Shown: positions 29,465-42,286 of the stretch, piece by piece
Numbering within the stretch: position 1 is the first letter of the stretch
Layout of the letters: every line of letters starts with the position of its first letter
NCBI GenBank assembly: GCA_032768795.1
Contig: CP136490.1
Location: forward strand, 1,364,001 to 1,428,000
Direction of reading: 5' to 3'
Length of the DNA: 64,000 nucleotides
Origin: Tremella fuciformis
Lineage: Eukaryota; Basidiomycota; Tremellomycetes; Tremellales; Tremellaceae
The notes under the pieces: model-generated
Database searches by the model: none
What the model saw: the letters and a program-made list of their open reading frames with translations, nothing else
Told to the model about the DNA's origin: nothing
Position numbers and translations under genes: made by a program

Positions 29465-30418
29465 ATGAGCATACCTGCCTCAAGAATCAACGGCCTCACG
29501 ACGCTCCTGATTACCCACACTAACCGTGTACGATATGAATTTGACCCGCATGCTTTCCGGCCAAGCGCGAGAACTCTGTCAAGCAAAGACCTTACATGGA
29601 CGGGTATCGATGTGTCGGCCATTTTCCGCAGTCAGCCGTGCACGGCGTTGCCTTTTTCTGACGAATGCGCATGGCACTCCATCTTCAAGTCGATGGCTAT
29701 GTACAATCACTACAACGGCCGCCGTCCGTTTAAATACCACCAGGGAACAGATCTCGGCCTTAAGTTCACCACTCCGGCCTTGAAAAACGTGTTGCTCCAG
29801 GGTATCCATGTCCCGTGGACGACAGACGGCGGATATTTCGAGTTTCTGGAGAGCTGCGAAAAGGAGAGCGCAGAATGGTTCAGAGACAGTCACTATGAGG
29901 CATGCGAACCGTGCAGGGAGCAAGCCGCGCAGACTCAGCCAGGTCGCACGTTGCTTGAGCAAGAGCTGAGAAGACTGCAGATTGGCCTTACAACTTGCTT
30001 GCATCTCTTTAGATCACATCAGAACGAAATCAAGGAGCTACCGGTATCTGTCGAGCCTTGCGATCCGACCGCATACAAGGTTGATCCTTCACTCTGGGTC
30101 AAGAAAGCTTGTGATCAGTTCTTCCATCATCTGGCAACTTCGAAAATTCCTTCGGAAAGAGAGGAAGGCATGGAATGGCTTTATGCTAGCTTTGATGAGG
30201 GATTCACGTACGTCGATAAAAACCGAAACTTCGAAGGATGGGGGTTGGCGAAAGAGCGGATGGCGTTGGTCCGGAACACAATGAAGTGGGCCCGAGATGA
30301 CTGGGTGCCGGACGGCCTAGTACGGCCAATCATACCTTCATGGGGGGACACGGCCCGAAACATCGACAGCTTATACGATGAGGTTGTCATTTGGAACCAG
30401 ACACGTAGAACAAATTGA
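29465..30418 (+). CDS. Tandem paralogue 1 of an unknown zinc-knuckle-like family
   Basis: Single exon, 317 aa from ATG 29465 (MSIPASRING); the frame is open a little upstream only through TTG. It aligns with 31134-32192: VRYEFDPHAF against LRFDFDPNAF, the FKSMAMYNHYNGRRP core against FQSMAIFNHFNGSRP, DEFLHLLA-like helices, and WVPDGLVRPIIPSW. A shared HYEACEPC (H-x3-C-x2-C) could bind metal with other ligands. No known family or domain recognised, no signal peptide or membrane segment. It is the first of three same-strand copies, which points to tandem duplication. Confidence 0.8.
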   Translation: MSIPASRINGLTTLLITHTNRVRYEFDPHAFRPSARTLSSKDLTWTGIDVSAIFRSQPCTALPFSDECAWHSIFKSMAMYNHYNGRRPFKYHQGTDLGLKFTTPALKNVLLQGIHVPWTTDGGYFEFLESCEKESAEWFRDSHYEACEPCREQAAQTQPGRTLLEQELRRLQIGLTTCLHLFRSHQNEIKELPVSVEPCDPTAYKVDPSLWVKKACDQFFHHLATSKIPSEREEGMEWLYASFDEGFTYVDKNRNFEGWGLAKERMALVRNTMKWARDDWVPDGLVRPIIPSWGDTARNIDSLYDEVVIWNQTRRTN

Positions 30419-31133
30419 GAGCATGTCGAAAGTCCACGGTACACAGCGACAAACCAAGCCACGTTGCAGGATGCCCTTGCCAGATTTTTTATTGTCCGCC
30501 TAGCCCTTCTTCATAAGTCATTTGTGGACACTACCGGTGAGCTCATCGTGCTGTACCGCACTCCACTGGGCCTGCCATCGTACTCAATGTATCTCTTTAT
30601 CTGTGTCGGTCCGGATCTCGTCCTTTTTCGCACCGATGTTCTGTTGTTTGCCGGATCATGGCCTTCGATGACATGGGTCAGAGTGGCCTATAGGCAGGCA
30701 CAGATAGGAAACTCCGACTGCCCAGATTCACCCGGATCCGGGTCACTCGATGCGCTGCTCACGGACCATTCACAAACTTAGTGGTCCGTGCGTGTCCTGC
30801 CCCCCTTATTCTCGTCGGATGTCAAGCTGAAACTGTTGCACTGGCGATCCCGTATACTCTGTGATTCCATGTTGAGGATGACACCCAGACATCATGGCCT
30901 GCGCTCCACCTGCCTTCACCGAGGCCGGGGGGAAAGGGGTGGCAACTAACGCTTGGAGCACTCGTGGGGTTTGCGAGAGCGTAGCCTGAGAAGTCGAAGT
31001 TCAAGGGATTGGGGTTGTGAAGAAGGGAGGGTATAGGTGCCCGCCTTCTTGCCCGCCAAGCCCCAAATCGGTGCCCAAAGCACCACCGTTTCCCTGTTAT
31101 TCGACTCCTCTTCTCAATCATTGTTGACCGAGC
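30419..31133. other. Spacer between paralogues 1 and 2
   Basis: A plus-strand frame at 30464-30781 (105 codons) lacks motifs or a good ATG context and is judged chance. Otherwise upstream sequence of paralogue 2. Confidence 0.4.
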
Positions 31134-32192
31134 ATGCCGTCCTCCGGCGCCCTAAGTTCAGCTCAGGACATGAACGGATCGCAGCGCAGGTCAACACTGC
31201 TTGCTCACCTGAACAATCTTCGTTTCGATTTTGACCCCAATGCCTTTCGCAAGGCCAGGCAGGGATCTGAGAGGAGGAGAGACTATTCCTCAACCGGCAT
31301 AGACACATCCCGATGGGATACATTGATCCCAATAACGGGCCTCCCATATCACAAGGACTGCACTCTTTTCCGCGTATTCCAGTCCATGGCGATTTTCAAC
31401 CACTTTAACGGTTCGCGACCACTCAGATGGTCAAATCTGGACCACCATAAGATAACATACGGCAATCTCGCGTTGGACAACATATTGAATCTGGGGATGT
31501 CCATCGATTGGGCCCAGAGCGACGGGAAGTATGCATCTTTCATCAATGGCACTCTCGCGCAGGACCAAACGGAATGGACGAAGGCCCACTTGAAGGAATG
31601 CCCCGCTTGCGGATCGGCGACTGAATTGGGCCAGTTGATTATCAGGCAAGAGCTGTCCAAGGTTTACGGGAGCCTGCGTTTCTGGCGAAAGCAGCACGAG
31701 AAGAACAAAGATGATCTCGAAAATCTACCAAAGCGCATTGCATCTTGCTCAGACACCGATTACCGCGATGAGCCCGAGGTGTACGCCACCCGAGCTCGCG
31801 ATGAGTTTCTACATCTCTTAGCTACCGCCACGAGTTGGGAAGATGCAGTGTCCGATATGGAGGCACTGTATTCACGATGCTGGTGGGCATTTTCGTACTT
31901 CGATCGGCATAGGGACTATTCTTGGTCTAACTCTGTTCACGAGAGAATTACGCAAATAGAAAGGGTGCGGTCCTGGGTAAGCGACAAGTGGGATGGGTAC
32001 ACGATACCTGTCTGGAGTGATCTCGTTCGAACAGCAGACAATCGGTCGAGCAGCGCCCTCAACAGCTCTCTCAACAGCTCTGGCGGTACCAAGACCCGAG
32101 CACCAGGGAGCAAAAGCTGGGAAAGCAAGCGAAAGCCAGTAGCCGATGATGGGGAGCCACATCGCGTGGCCAGGAAGCGTCGCAGGGCATGA
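31134..32192 (+). CDS. Tandem paralogue 2 of an unknown zinc-knuckle-like family
   Basis: Single exon, 352 aa from ATG 31134 (MPSSG, the same opening as paralogue 3). Conserved points: RFDFDPNAF; LPYHKDCTLFRVFQSMAIFNHF; HLKECPAC (H-x3-C-x2-C); RDEFLHLLATATSWEDAVSDMEALYS; and a WVSDKWDGYTIPVWSDLV motif matching WIGDNWDRRDLPTWRDAL of paralogue 3. The C-terminal 60 residues are Ser-rich, then basic (ends RVARKRRRA), a possible nuclear signal absent from paralogue 3. Function unknown. Confidence 0.82.
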   Translation: MPSSGALSSAQDMNGSQRRSTLLAHLNNLRFDFDPNAFRKARQGSERRRDYSSTGIDTSRWDTLIPITGLPYHKDCTLFRVFQSMAIFNHFNGSRPLRWSNLDHHKITYGNLALDNILNLGMSIDWAQSDGKYASFINGTLAQDQTEWTKAHLKECPACGSATELGQLIIRQELSKVYGSLRFWRKQHEKNKDDLENLPKRIASCSDTDYRDEPEVYATRARDEFLHLLATATSWEDAVSDMEALYSRCWWAFSYFDRHRDYSWSNSVHERITQIERVRSWVSDKWDGYTIPVWSDLVRTADNRSSSALNSSLNSSGGTKTRAPGSKSWESKRKPVADDGEPHRVARKRRRA

Positions 32193-33333
<1,141 letters not shown>

Positions 33334-34341
33334 ATGCCCAGCTCAGGGGAACTACTTCTGCGTCGAGCGGTGAAGCTTGCCTTCGACAAGTTAAGGGCAG
33401 ATTTCGATCCGATGCTTGGCAAGACTACCCAGAGTGAGGGATCGGCCCCAATATTTACGTCTTCCGACTCAACTGGGGATGTTGCGGCCGGTGCGGATGA
33501 GTACCACTGCATTGGATTGCCGTACGCTTGCAGCTGCTCTTTATATCAAGATTTCCGGGCAATGGCACTTTTTGAGCATTACTATTTGACCCGACCTCAC
33601 TTCACGGACAATGACTCTACGCAAGCCGCACTGGTAAACCAGATCTTGTTTCGAATCCCCGATTGGTCCAAAACATCGACTTCCCATGCCCCAACTGAAA
33701 ACCTCGAAGGGAGATCGCAGTATTCACATCTCTCGAAGTGCGAGACATGCGGTGCGACCACCGGAAAGGCGCGCTCGACGGTGAAGTGGCATTTGCGACT
33801 CTTACAGAAATCTCTCCACAAATGGAAGAGAATTAAGGGGCATATCTCTGAGACCGAAGCGAGTGCGAATGGAGCAGGCGGCGAGAGAGACGACTTGGCT
33901 GGTTCTTCGAACCCTTGCAGAACTTTTGACCAGCTGCTATCGCGTGTCAAGTCCTGTGACAATTTTACACAAGCGCTCGACTGCATCATAGAGGCGGAGA
34001 CGCTCTTCCAGCACGAATCGGACAGTCATTGCGACCGAACTGAGTTCTATGCCGAGGAGTTATTGGAGCAGACCAGGGGAGCTCGTTCCGAGCTAGACAT
34101 CATCTCGAGTTGGATAGGAGACAACTGGGATCGAAGGGACCTGCCCACTTGGCGAGACGCTCTGCAGGGTGTCCTGGACGATCATGCCCGACAGAATGGC
34201 CGCAATCGCCAAGTTGTCGTCACAGATGTAATCGATACTGAGATAGACGCCCCCACCTTGACACTGTCATCATCTGACTTCGAAGACGCGTTGGACAAGA
34301 ATACTCCCATTGAGGAACATGACTTCGATTTTGAGTGGTAG
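33334..34341 (+). CDS. Tandem paralogue 3 of an unknown zinc-knuckle-like family
   Basis: Single exon, 335 aa from ATG 33334 (MPSSGELLLRR). The most diverged copy: LRADFDPML; LPYACSCSLYQDFRAMALFEHYY; HLSKCETC (H-x3-C-x2-C); a helical LRLLQKSLHKWKRI stretch; WIGDNWDRRDLPTWRDAL; and a strongly acidic C-terminus (ends EEHDFDFEW) in place of paralogue 2's basic tail. Ends only 107 bp before the start of FYV10 on the same strand. Function unknown. Confidence 0.8.
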   Translation: MPSSGELLLRRAVKLAFDKLRADFDPMLGKTTQSEGSAPIFTSSDSTGDVAAGADEYHCIGLPYACSCSLYQDFRAMALFEHYYLTRPHFTDNDSTQAALVNQILFRIPDWSKTSTSHAPTENLEGRSQYSHLSKCETCGATTGKARSTVKWHLRLLQKSLHKWKRIKGHISETEASANGAGGERDDLAGSSNPCRTFDQLLSRVKSCDNFTQALDCIIEAETLFQHESDSHCDRTEFYAEELLEQTRGARSELDIISSWIGDNWDRRDLPTWRDALQGVLDDHARQNGRNRQVVVTDVIDTEIDAPTLTLSSSDFEDALDKNTPIEEHDFDFEW

Positions 34342-34448
34342 ATTCGCCACTTTGGCGTTGTGCCACATCCTTTCCCTATGACTGTTGCCCTTATCCGCAC
34401 GCACCCCAATGCATTACTTGCCTGTCGTCGAGGACATTTGCAGACAGC

Positions 34449-36359
34449 ATGTCTGGCCCGACTCCCTCACACGCCATGCTGCTGGAGGAGCCGCTGATAC
34501 GCGTGAGTATGCCTAGTAGCTCAACCTAGTAAGCTACATGCGTTCGCCGCTGAGCAGCAGACGCCATATGAGCTCCTCCGCCGCTCGCATCGGTCCGCCC
34601 AGCGACAAGTAGAGAAGGACTTTATCGCAGTACAGGTAAGATTGTGTCTTGCATATCACACCTGCGACATCTGTTGAGCATACAGTCTTTGCTGCAAGGC
34701 TTGTCGAAGAGCTTGAACGCGAGCAAGGGATCGATCAGTGACGAAGTCCGAGCGTCGGCTGTTGGCAAGCTCGATCAGGCTTCGGAGCGCTTCCGAGGGC
34801 TGAAGAGAAAGGTGGGAGCTGCAAATATCGCCGTCAGGAAGTAGTAGCTGACCGACAAGCTAGACGATCTGCAGCCCAGCAGCAATATACCTACGCCCTT
34901 GCGACAACGAATAGAATACCTCGATAAGGTCGCTTCGAGCCAGAGCTCCGTGGATGTGGTCGAAGTGAAGCTCGAGGAGCGGGATGACAAGGACGGCATC
35001 GCGGAGAGAGGAAATGCGACGGAAGTAGCCGAGTCGGAGGAGGCTGGAGGAGATGCCAAAGATCAGGAGGGCGACGTCAAGATGGAAACGGATGATCAGG
35101 GCCACCCCGTGCCGGAGGCGCAGGTGGTAGTTGAAGGCAACATGACGCCGCCAGTTCTGTGAGTCCTATATCATCGTTATGATTACTGCTGATGTCACAG
35201 AGAACAAGGCGGCGAAGCAGATCGGACGCTTGACCGCTTCATCATAGATCATCTACTACGAAGCGGTCGGCTCAAGACCGCAAAGGCCCTCGCCGAGAAG
35301 GAGGGAATCGAGGAAAGTCCTCGGTCACCGCAGACAGGATTCGCGCTGATCCATAGCATCTTGTAGATCTCAAACTCTTTGCCGAGCTGATCAAGATTGA
35401 GAACGCTCTGATCGATAAACACTCTTGCACCGAAGCATTGGCGTGGTGTGGCGAGAATCGGGGGACACTCAAGAAGACCAAGAACAATCTGGAGTTCACC
35501 CTTCGATTGCAGGAGTTTATCGAGCTGTGCCGGAAACGCGACACTGCTGCGGCCATTTCGTATTCCAGAAAGAACTTGTCGCCCTGGGCGCAAACCCACA
35601 TGACCGAGCTGCGACAAGGGATGGCATTGCTGGCTTTCGGCGAGAGGACGGGCGTGGAGCTCTATAGAGTAGGCCAAGCGTCATAAGCGAACAGATCTCG
35701 GCTGATGAGGCAGAAATTGTATGACCCGTCCAGGTGGTCATACGTTCGAGACAAATTCCGGGAAACCTTCCTCGGATTGTACGCTCTTCCATCGCAATCC
35801 CTCTTGGCCCTCTCGCTGGCGGCCGGCTTGTCCTCCTTGCGCGTTCCGTCATGTGCCCCTTACGAGAAACCCCACTCGCTCGAAGCGCCAAAGTCTCCAA
35901 CCATTCCATTGCTCCCGGCTGCACCGCCGCTTCACAATCTGGACGACGTACTGGGTCTCAGTCCAGCCGATTTCATGCCGCCTATAGGAGGACTGATGTC
36001 GCCGGATATCGAAAAGGACCTTCATAACCATCCGGACGCGACGGTTGGCAACATCGACTGTCCCACGTGTGGCGAGGATATGAAGATCCTGGCGAGCGAG
36101 GTCCCTATGAGTCATCACACCAACTCTACCATTGTATGTCGGATCAGCGGAGAAGTCATGGACAGTCAGAATGGTCCGATGGCATTCCCGAATGGCTACG
36201 TGTATTCCCACAACGTGAGTTACTTTGCAGCGCGGTGTTGACGCTTCTCACTAGCAGGCTCTGGCAGAGATGGCCAAGAACAATTTCGGTGTTGTTACGT
36301 GCCCGCGAACGAGAGACACATGTGCTTTCTCGAAGCTCCGCAAAGTGTACATTTCATGA
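34449..36359 (+). CDS. FYV10: Fyv10/Gid9 (MAEA), RING-like subunit of the CTLH/GID ubiquitin ligase
   Basis: CTLH/GID is the E3 ligase that degrades gluconeogenic enzymes in yeast when glucose returns. From ATG 34449 the spliced protein has the PYELLRRS ... RQVEKDF N-terminus, a coiled coil, LDRFIIDHLLRSGRLKTAKALAEKEGIE (LisH region), a CTLH region with LAWCGENRGTLKKTK and FIELCRKRDTAAAISYSRKNLSPW, then the C-terminal degenerate RING: CPTCGEDM, PMSHHTNSTIVC, GYVYSHN, and CPRTRDTCAFSKLRKVYIS at the stop. Introns include GTGAGT...GCAGCAG after CTG ATA CGC and a 36-nt one at 34811-34846. An acidic insert of about 70 residues (near 34960-35120) before the LisH-like part looks lineage specific. 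Convergent with YUH1, 60 bp apart. Confidence 0.9.
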
Positions 36360-36419
36360 TCTGGACGTGCCGTTGTTGTAGCATACAGATGTATTGAAAC
36401 AGAATTTCCCAATCGCTTC

Positions 36420-37349
36420 TTACTCAGGCTCGCCTGCGAGGACGATCATGTTGAAACTGATGTCGCCGTCCGCACGAGCAATGTACTTTTCTTGTACGAT
36501 TTTGGCCACGTCCTGGGGTTCAGATTTGCCGCATCTAGGTGGATATTACTGACCTTGAGCAAGTCGTTGCAAGTACCGCGGTCGAATGGACCCTCCCGAC
36601 CACCGTCAAGCTCCACGACCCTCTTCTCACTAGGAGTCAGCATGGTTTGTGCAAAACATGCGCATGTAGACTCACCCTTTGTCATTGGCAGCTTCGATAA
36701 AGGTGATGAAGTGTGTATCGATGTCAAGATCCTCGGGCACAGCAGACTGCCCTGTCTGAGCTCCAGCCTTATGAGCAGCCTCGAAAAAGTCCGCCTCGTC
36801 TAGCAGCTTGGCTCGCTCGACCGCTGCCTCTCAGCACACAGTATAGCATTCTAACCTTGACTCACGACCGAGAGGCAACGAGGATTGCTTGAACTTGACC
36901 AGATGCGAATCCGGAGTAAGCGCGTATGGCCCGTCAGACGGAAGGTTGAGTAGAGCGTGGAGCAGTCCTATAGATCCGCATGCGTTGCCGATCTGCTTGG
37001 CTCGTAAGCTCTACGTTTTCAACCTGGACTGTATGACAGACCGTTTGTTTGATCCACCACACATCCTTGCCCTCGAACTTGCCTTCTCCGGCTGTCTCCT
37101 CTGCCTTGCGTGCCTCTTGAAGCTCGCCCCGAGCAGGGAATAGTAGGAGGACCGCCTTGACAGGTTGCGGGATGAATTGCAAGAATTCTTCGTCCAGGGA
37201 GAAGAGGTCCTGAAATGAGAGGGGGGAGGTGGGGAGACCGATGGGTCGAGCCCACTCGTTGAACACCTAGACAGTTAAGCCCTAAAGCTGAACGAGAAGG
37301 GAGAGCTCACATCTGGAGACGCCTCGAGTGGTACCCACTTGGATGGCAT
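36420..37349 (-). CDS. YUH1: Ubiquitin C-terminal hydrolase, UCH family (Yuh1/UCHL3)
   Basis: Cysteine protease that removes short C-terminal adducts from ubiquitin (and Rub1/Nedd8 in yeast). Starts at ATG 37349 with KWVPLEASPDVFNEW, the family's opening. Exon 2 holds DLFSLDEEFLQFIP and the VKAVLLLFP strand, then WWIKQT, and across an intron IGNACGSIGLLHALLN with the catalytic Cys (NACG). The catalytic His is in DTHFITF and the Asp in VVELDGGREGPFDRG. Closes with FNMIVLAGEPE at the stop. About five short introns. Length and motif order are normal. Confidence 0.9.
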
Positions 37350-37884
37350 TATGCTAGTCTATTCGAGTTGAGCGAAATGCAGGCGGTGACGATGCGTTCT
37401 CTCTATAACACTTCCTTAGCGTTGCACCACCGAGTCAGGTGGTCGTCCAAAGTGGAGGTTCCGAGCGCCACACCCGGATCTTGCCACCCTGCCGAGGTTC
37501 CACCAATAAATCGCCGCATAACGCCGAGGAGGGGAGTTGTAAAGCTGAGCGTCAAACAAGTTCATTTCAGCATCATACTCTCAACTCGCCACCAACTTGT
37601 TTCGTAGATGAGGTGAAGGTCGTCCAGTTTGTCGCATGGGAGATCGAGCGCCGCGCTTCACCGTTTGCGTCCAGCTCTTGGGGTCGCAGTCTTCTGCCGA
37701 CCGCTCTTGCGCCGCGAAAGCATTGTAGTATTAGTGCTCTTGTGGAAGGAACCGTCTTTGTCCTGACACTGACGCCGCGCCACTGAACATCCTTCCTATC
37801 TGTATACTCTGAGCAGTACTAGTGACGGCGTGACGAGCTTGACAGGATTCGGAATCGTCGAGGGTTCGGCGCGACCCCCTCAAC
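37350..37884. promoter_or_regulatory. Divergent upstream region of YUH1 and PCF11
   Basis: 535 bp between divergent starts. Frames at 37368-37607 and 37439-37786 have no motif. Shared promoter is the simplest reading; no specific element recognised. Confidence 0.4.
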
Positions 37885-40142
37885 ATGGCCTACAACGGCT
37901 ACCCTCCCGCCAATGTCTATCCGCCCTATCCTCCGCAACAACAGCCTTACTACGCCCCGCCTCCGCCTGTCGCGCCGCCAGTACAGCTGCAGCCGCAACA
38001 TGATCCATTCAGAACATACTATGCAGACCGTCTCAGAGAGCTCACCTTCAACTCTCGCCCGATCATACAAGACCTCTCTATGATCGCCATGGATCAACGC
38101 AATCAGCACAACTGGGCCAACATGCGAGTCGTGGTAGAGGAGATCGAAGGAGCGATACTTCGTGTGCGTTGTACCTTCACAGCCAAGCTGATCAAATCGT
38201 ACGTTTTACTGATGTCTTTCAGGCTCCTCCCAACGGAAAACTCCCCCTTCTCTACCTGCTGGACTCGATATCGAAGAATATCGGAGCACCGTATACGACC
38301 GAGCTTCTTGTGCCCGTGATACCTCGCTTGTACTTGCGGACGTATCGCGAAGTCGACGGAGTGACGAAGGCGAAAATGGAGGAGATGATCAACCTGTGGC
38401 GGGCTTCCGGTCCACAGGGGACCGATTTGTACGGGTCAGCTGTCCGAGAAGCTGTCGAGCGGGAGATCTTTGGTTCTACAGGCATGCAGCCACGCCAGGC
38501 TTTTCCGACGCAGCAACGAGTCCAGCAGCTGTTACAGCAGATTATGGAGACGAAACAGCGCGAAGCGGCCGCCAGACCATGGGATTCGCAGCCAACTCAT
38601 CAGATTGGAATTCTCGTCCAGCTGGGGCAGCTGTTGAGGAGTACGAGCATCCCCCCAGTGGAGCTGCAGGAGATACAGAATCAGCTCATGCAGATGCAAG
38701 CTGCTTCTACACCGCAGCCACCACCACCACTGCCTCCTACCGTCCAACCTGTACCACAACAGCCCATCATGCAGCCGCAGCCCGTGGCGAGTTGGGCCCC
38801 TCCGTCATCGATGCGCTCTCCGTTGCCTGGCGTGACGCCGACTTTACAACCCTTCCCGAATCCAGTCACACAGCCAACTCGTCTCACGCCTTCAAACCCC
38901 ACGCCGCCCTCGGCCGTTGCTACCCCACTTCCACACGCCCCTATACCAGTCATCGCCGCTCCTGCCGTATCAAATTTCAGCATGCCCGCCAATGTCGCAG
39001 ATATACTCAAGAATCTCAACACTTCTGGCATTCTCAGTAAGCCTCAAACCCCAGACGTGTCCGGCACCATAAAAGCACGAACGGCTCTCGACGACTACCA
39101 AGACTTGATTCTGTCTATGGTGGATGTCGCTCTCGATACTCTAGATCTGTCCGCCCCGCACCCTTCGGCTACGAGGATACCGCTCGATCACCTGCCTCAG
39201 CGCTGTAAGCAATGCGGAGCTAGATTTCCGGAGAATGATTCGCGAATGCAGGAGCATCTCGACTGGCACTTCAGGCGGAATAGGAAGGAAAGGGAGAGCG
39301 AGGGGCGGGGCGCACACCGGCGCTGGCTGCCAAGAGCAGAAGAATGGGCTACCGATATCTACATATCGGCCCAGAGTGCTGGAGCCGGTCCATCTGGCAC
39401 CTCTGCAGCTGCACCTTCAGTCGGCTCATCGAACGGCGGTGCAGCGCCTGGCGTGTCTGTTGGGGCGTCCGAAAAGGGCAAGTTGACGGCGGAGAAGCTG
39501 GCAGCTCTCAGAAAGAAATGGGTCAAAGTGCCGAGCGATCCAACGGCCGCGGCAAAGCCATGTCCGATATGCAAAGAGGCGTTCAAGCGGGAATGGTCGG
39601 AAGAGGAAGAGGAGTGGGTTTTCCGGAACGCCTTGAATGTCAACGGCACGGTCAGTCTTTGCACATTGTATGATGAATTATGATGCTGATCTGTCAAGAT
39701 TTACCATGCGACTTGTCGAGCGGAACAGATGTCGGCCGTGGTGGCCGCGCGGCTGATGGGTGGTGCCAGCGACACCGGTCGTAGAACGGGAAGCAAGAGT
39801 CCGCGCTTGACTCCGGGTATGGCGGACGTCAAGATCGAATCTGGAACGCCGAGTCCGCGGGCCAAGCTGTCGACTCTGGCTTCGACGCCTCCGAAGGCTG
39901 CCCCGCCAATGGAGTCAGCACCCTCTATTGAGATCAAAGTCGAGCAGCCAGAGGACCCGAACAGTTCCCAGGAGACGAGAGTGGAGGTCGAGGAGAACTC
40001 AAAGCGCAAGGCGGAGGACGAGGATGTGGAAGAGGCGGACGAGGCGAAACGCGTCAAGCTGGAGCCCGAGGTCAACGAGGACGTCGTTCCGGTGCCAACG
40101 CCGGGTGGCGAGGTGGATATGGCTGCTCCGGCCCACTCATAA
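37885..40142 (+). CDS. PCF11: Pcf11, pre-mRNA cleavage complex subunit with CID
   Basis: Binds the phosphorylated RNA polymerase II tail and takes part in 3' end cleavage and transcription termination. Three exons (37885-38163, 38223-39650, 39699-40142). N-terminal Pro/Tyr-rich leader, then the CTD-interacting domain (about residues 45-165: FNSRPIIQDLSMIA, LPLLYLLDSISKNIG, VDGVTKAKMEEMINLWR). A Gln/Pro-rich middle follows. The C-terminal half has two zinc-finger halves: CKQCGARF ... LDWHFRRN (C-x2-C...H-x3-H type) and, split by intron 2, CPICKEAF ... YHATC. A WLPRAEEWATD patch between them is the Clp1-binding-like segment seen in Pcf11. The tail is acidic. About 716 aa. Confidence 0.92.
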
Positions 40143-40290
40143 CGTAACATATGTTCGCGACATTCCCGCATGACTGTCTGCGACATACAAAGCATAGCTA
40201 GACTCAATGCATGTCTTGCTCTACTCGAGCACAGCTACAATCGTCCGATGTATCTCCAGATTGTCCTGCTTCTGTATGTCTTCATCATCT

Positions 40291-42286
40291 TTACGCCGAC
40301 TCCCATCCCTCGGTGTTTTGGATAAGCTTGTAGTAGAATCTGGTGGTATTCAGATGGGCTTCAAGACTGATCCGCTGTGAATGTCAGCCGGAATCACTTC
40401 TAAAGAGGAGAAATAGTCACCTCATCCACGGTGTGGACGTTGGCCGTACCAGTGATGGAGGCGGGGGTCACGCGGAAAATATTCTTGGTGAGATTCCACA
40501 TGTGCTTTGTGTCCGTGTTCGCTGACTATCAGCACGGGCGGGCCGCAACACGAGCGAGACGACTAACCGAACATCCCGATGGGAGAGACAATCGTCTCGT
40601 TCCCGAACAAATGCCTGACTGTGCTCGCGAGCAGATTGAACGAGGGCGTACCGGGCTCAGTGATCGGTGCAGGCTCGAGCTCGCCCTGGCCCCCTGAGCC
40701 AGATACGGAGATTGTGATGTGTCGGTCAGACTTCTTCGGCGAGCCGTCGAACGGCGATACGGTGAAGTTGAGCTTGTGCGCCAGGGGAGTGAGCACGGAG
40801 AGGAAATGCGCCTTGGTCTCGTTGACAGAGGACGTGCTGAGCGTCAGTCATGCTTCAGACATGAAAGTTTGGAGGGCTGACAAAGATATCCGGTGGTTGA
40901 CCTTGGCTTTGGTGTCAGTCATAGAAACCATGATGTATATAAAGCTCACCCTCGACCGATTCGGGTAGGGCGTTAGTCTTCACACCACCGTGAATGATGT
41001 CGATCGCCTGCGTGGTCGAGAGGAAGCTGTTGAAGATGCGGTCGCTCTTGGCGAGCTCTTTTGCCAGCTGCTTCCAAGCTTTAGGGTTCTTGACCTTGCG
41101 GCGCAGGTCGCGCGGTGTATCGGGGGCGTACTCGGCGACGCAGGACAGGTACTTGAGCAAGGGCGACTCGGGTGACAAAGACGGCTGCGGCGGCTGTTCT
41201 TCCAATGCCACCAGCAGTTGAGCCATGATACCGACTAGCCTCCGTCAGCAGCATGTCCGCCTCAGCCACTTGCACCGGCTTACTGCCTGTATGGGTGGGC
41301 GGGACACTGGAGTGACCTCCCGGGGTCTCGACTTTGATGGAGAATGTCGAAGCGCCCTTCTCTGCCATGCCCATGCTGAAGAAGGATCCCCCGTATCGCT
41401 CCTCTAAGCCCGAGAACCCTTCGTCCACAAGGAACGCTACCCCGTTCTCGCCGTACCGCTCCTCGATGACCCCGGCCAGATGCTGAGCGCCCTTGAAGCC
41501 CCCAATCTGACGTGAGCGACCTACATGCGCTCATTAGGAGTGATTCACCTCCTCGTCAAATCCGAAAGCAACCAGAATCGTACGCTCCGGCTCGTATCCC
41601 TCGGTGACCAGCCTCTCGACGCTCCCGAGGATTCCCATGACCGAATTCTTGCAGTCGGACGCCCCTCGGCCCCAAATCCACTTGCCAGGGGTGGTGCTCG
41701 TCGCATTGTCCGACTCTTGGCCCTCGAAAGGTGGGTATGTCCACTGGTCGATGGTGTCCGGGTTGACAGGAACAGTGTCCACATGCGCCATAAGCAGGAC
41801 AGGCTGCTTCGAAGCATCCTTGCCTTTCCAGGTGTACAAGTGCCCATGGGTATTGACAGCCTCGTGGTCCAGCGCAGCGTAGACGTTGGGGAATTCGTCC
41901 TCGAGGTAAGAGGAAAAGGCGAAGAACTTGTCGTACGCCGGGTCGGTGGGCTCAAGCACTCCGAAATCGTCAAACGACTCGGTTCGGTGCTGCACGGCCT
42001 GCGCCAGTCGCCGGACGGCCAATTCGGCATAGACATCGTCGTGGAGGATGTCCCAGTCCTTGCCGAGGTTCAGCGGATCGGGCTGTTTGGGGCACTTGGC
42101 AGCTTCGAGGGCGGCCGCAGTGTGCGGGCACGGGCGGGACGATAAGAGGTCGAGGTGGTATACCAACGCAGCCAAGATCAACGCGAGGACCAAGTACGGC
42201 CGTCTCCGTGCCCACGGCGATGCGGACTGGAAGGGGAGTGACCCCGATGGCCCAACGCTATAGGCAGGCAATGTCTTCTCTGCCAT
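40291..42286 (-). CDS. CPS1: Vacuolar carboxypeptidase S (M20 metallopeptidase)
   Basis: Zinc peptidase of the vacuole, delivered as a membrane precursor. From ATG 42286 there is a short cytosolic tail, one transmembrane anchor (YLVLALILAALVYHLDLL), then the M20 core: LLMAHVDTVPV (metal His and the following Asp), WGRGASDCKNSVMGIL (metal Asp), VAFGFDEE (catalytic Glu pair), the lid segment VETPGGHSSVPP, and late HTVDERISLEAH (last metal His region). Minus-strand exons are separated by introns such as the one after FGFDEE (about 41548-41510). The yeast enzyme has the same anchor-and-core layout. Convergent with PCF11, 148 bp apart. Confidence 0.9.

Noticed and set aside
30464..30781. 105-codon plus-strand frame between paralogues 1 and 2
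   Set aside because: No motif, no similarity to neighbours, and an uneven hydrophobic composition typical of chance frames.
41525..42145. 206-codon plus-strand frame
   Set aside because: Shadow of carboxypeptidase S on the other strand, whose catalytic motifs are clear.
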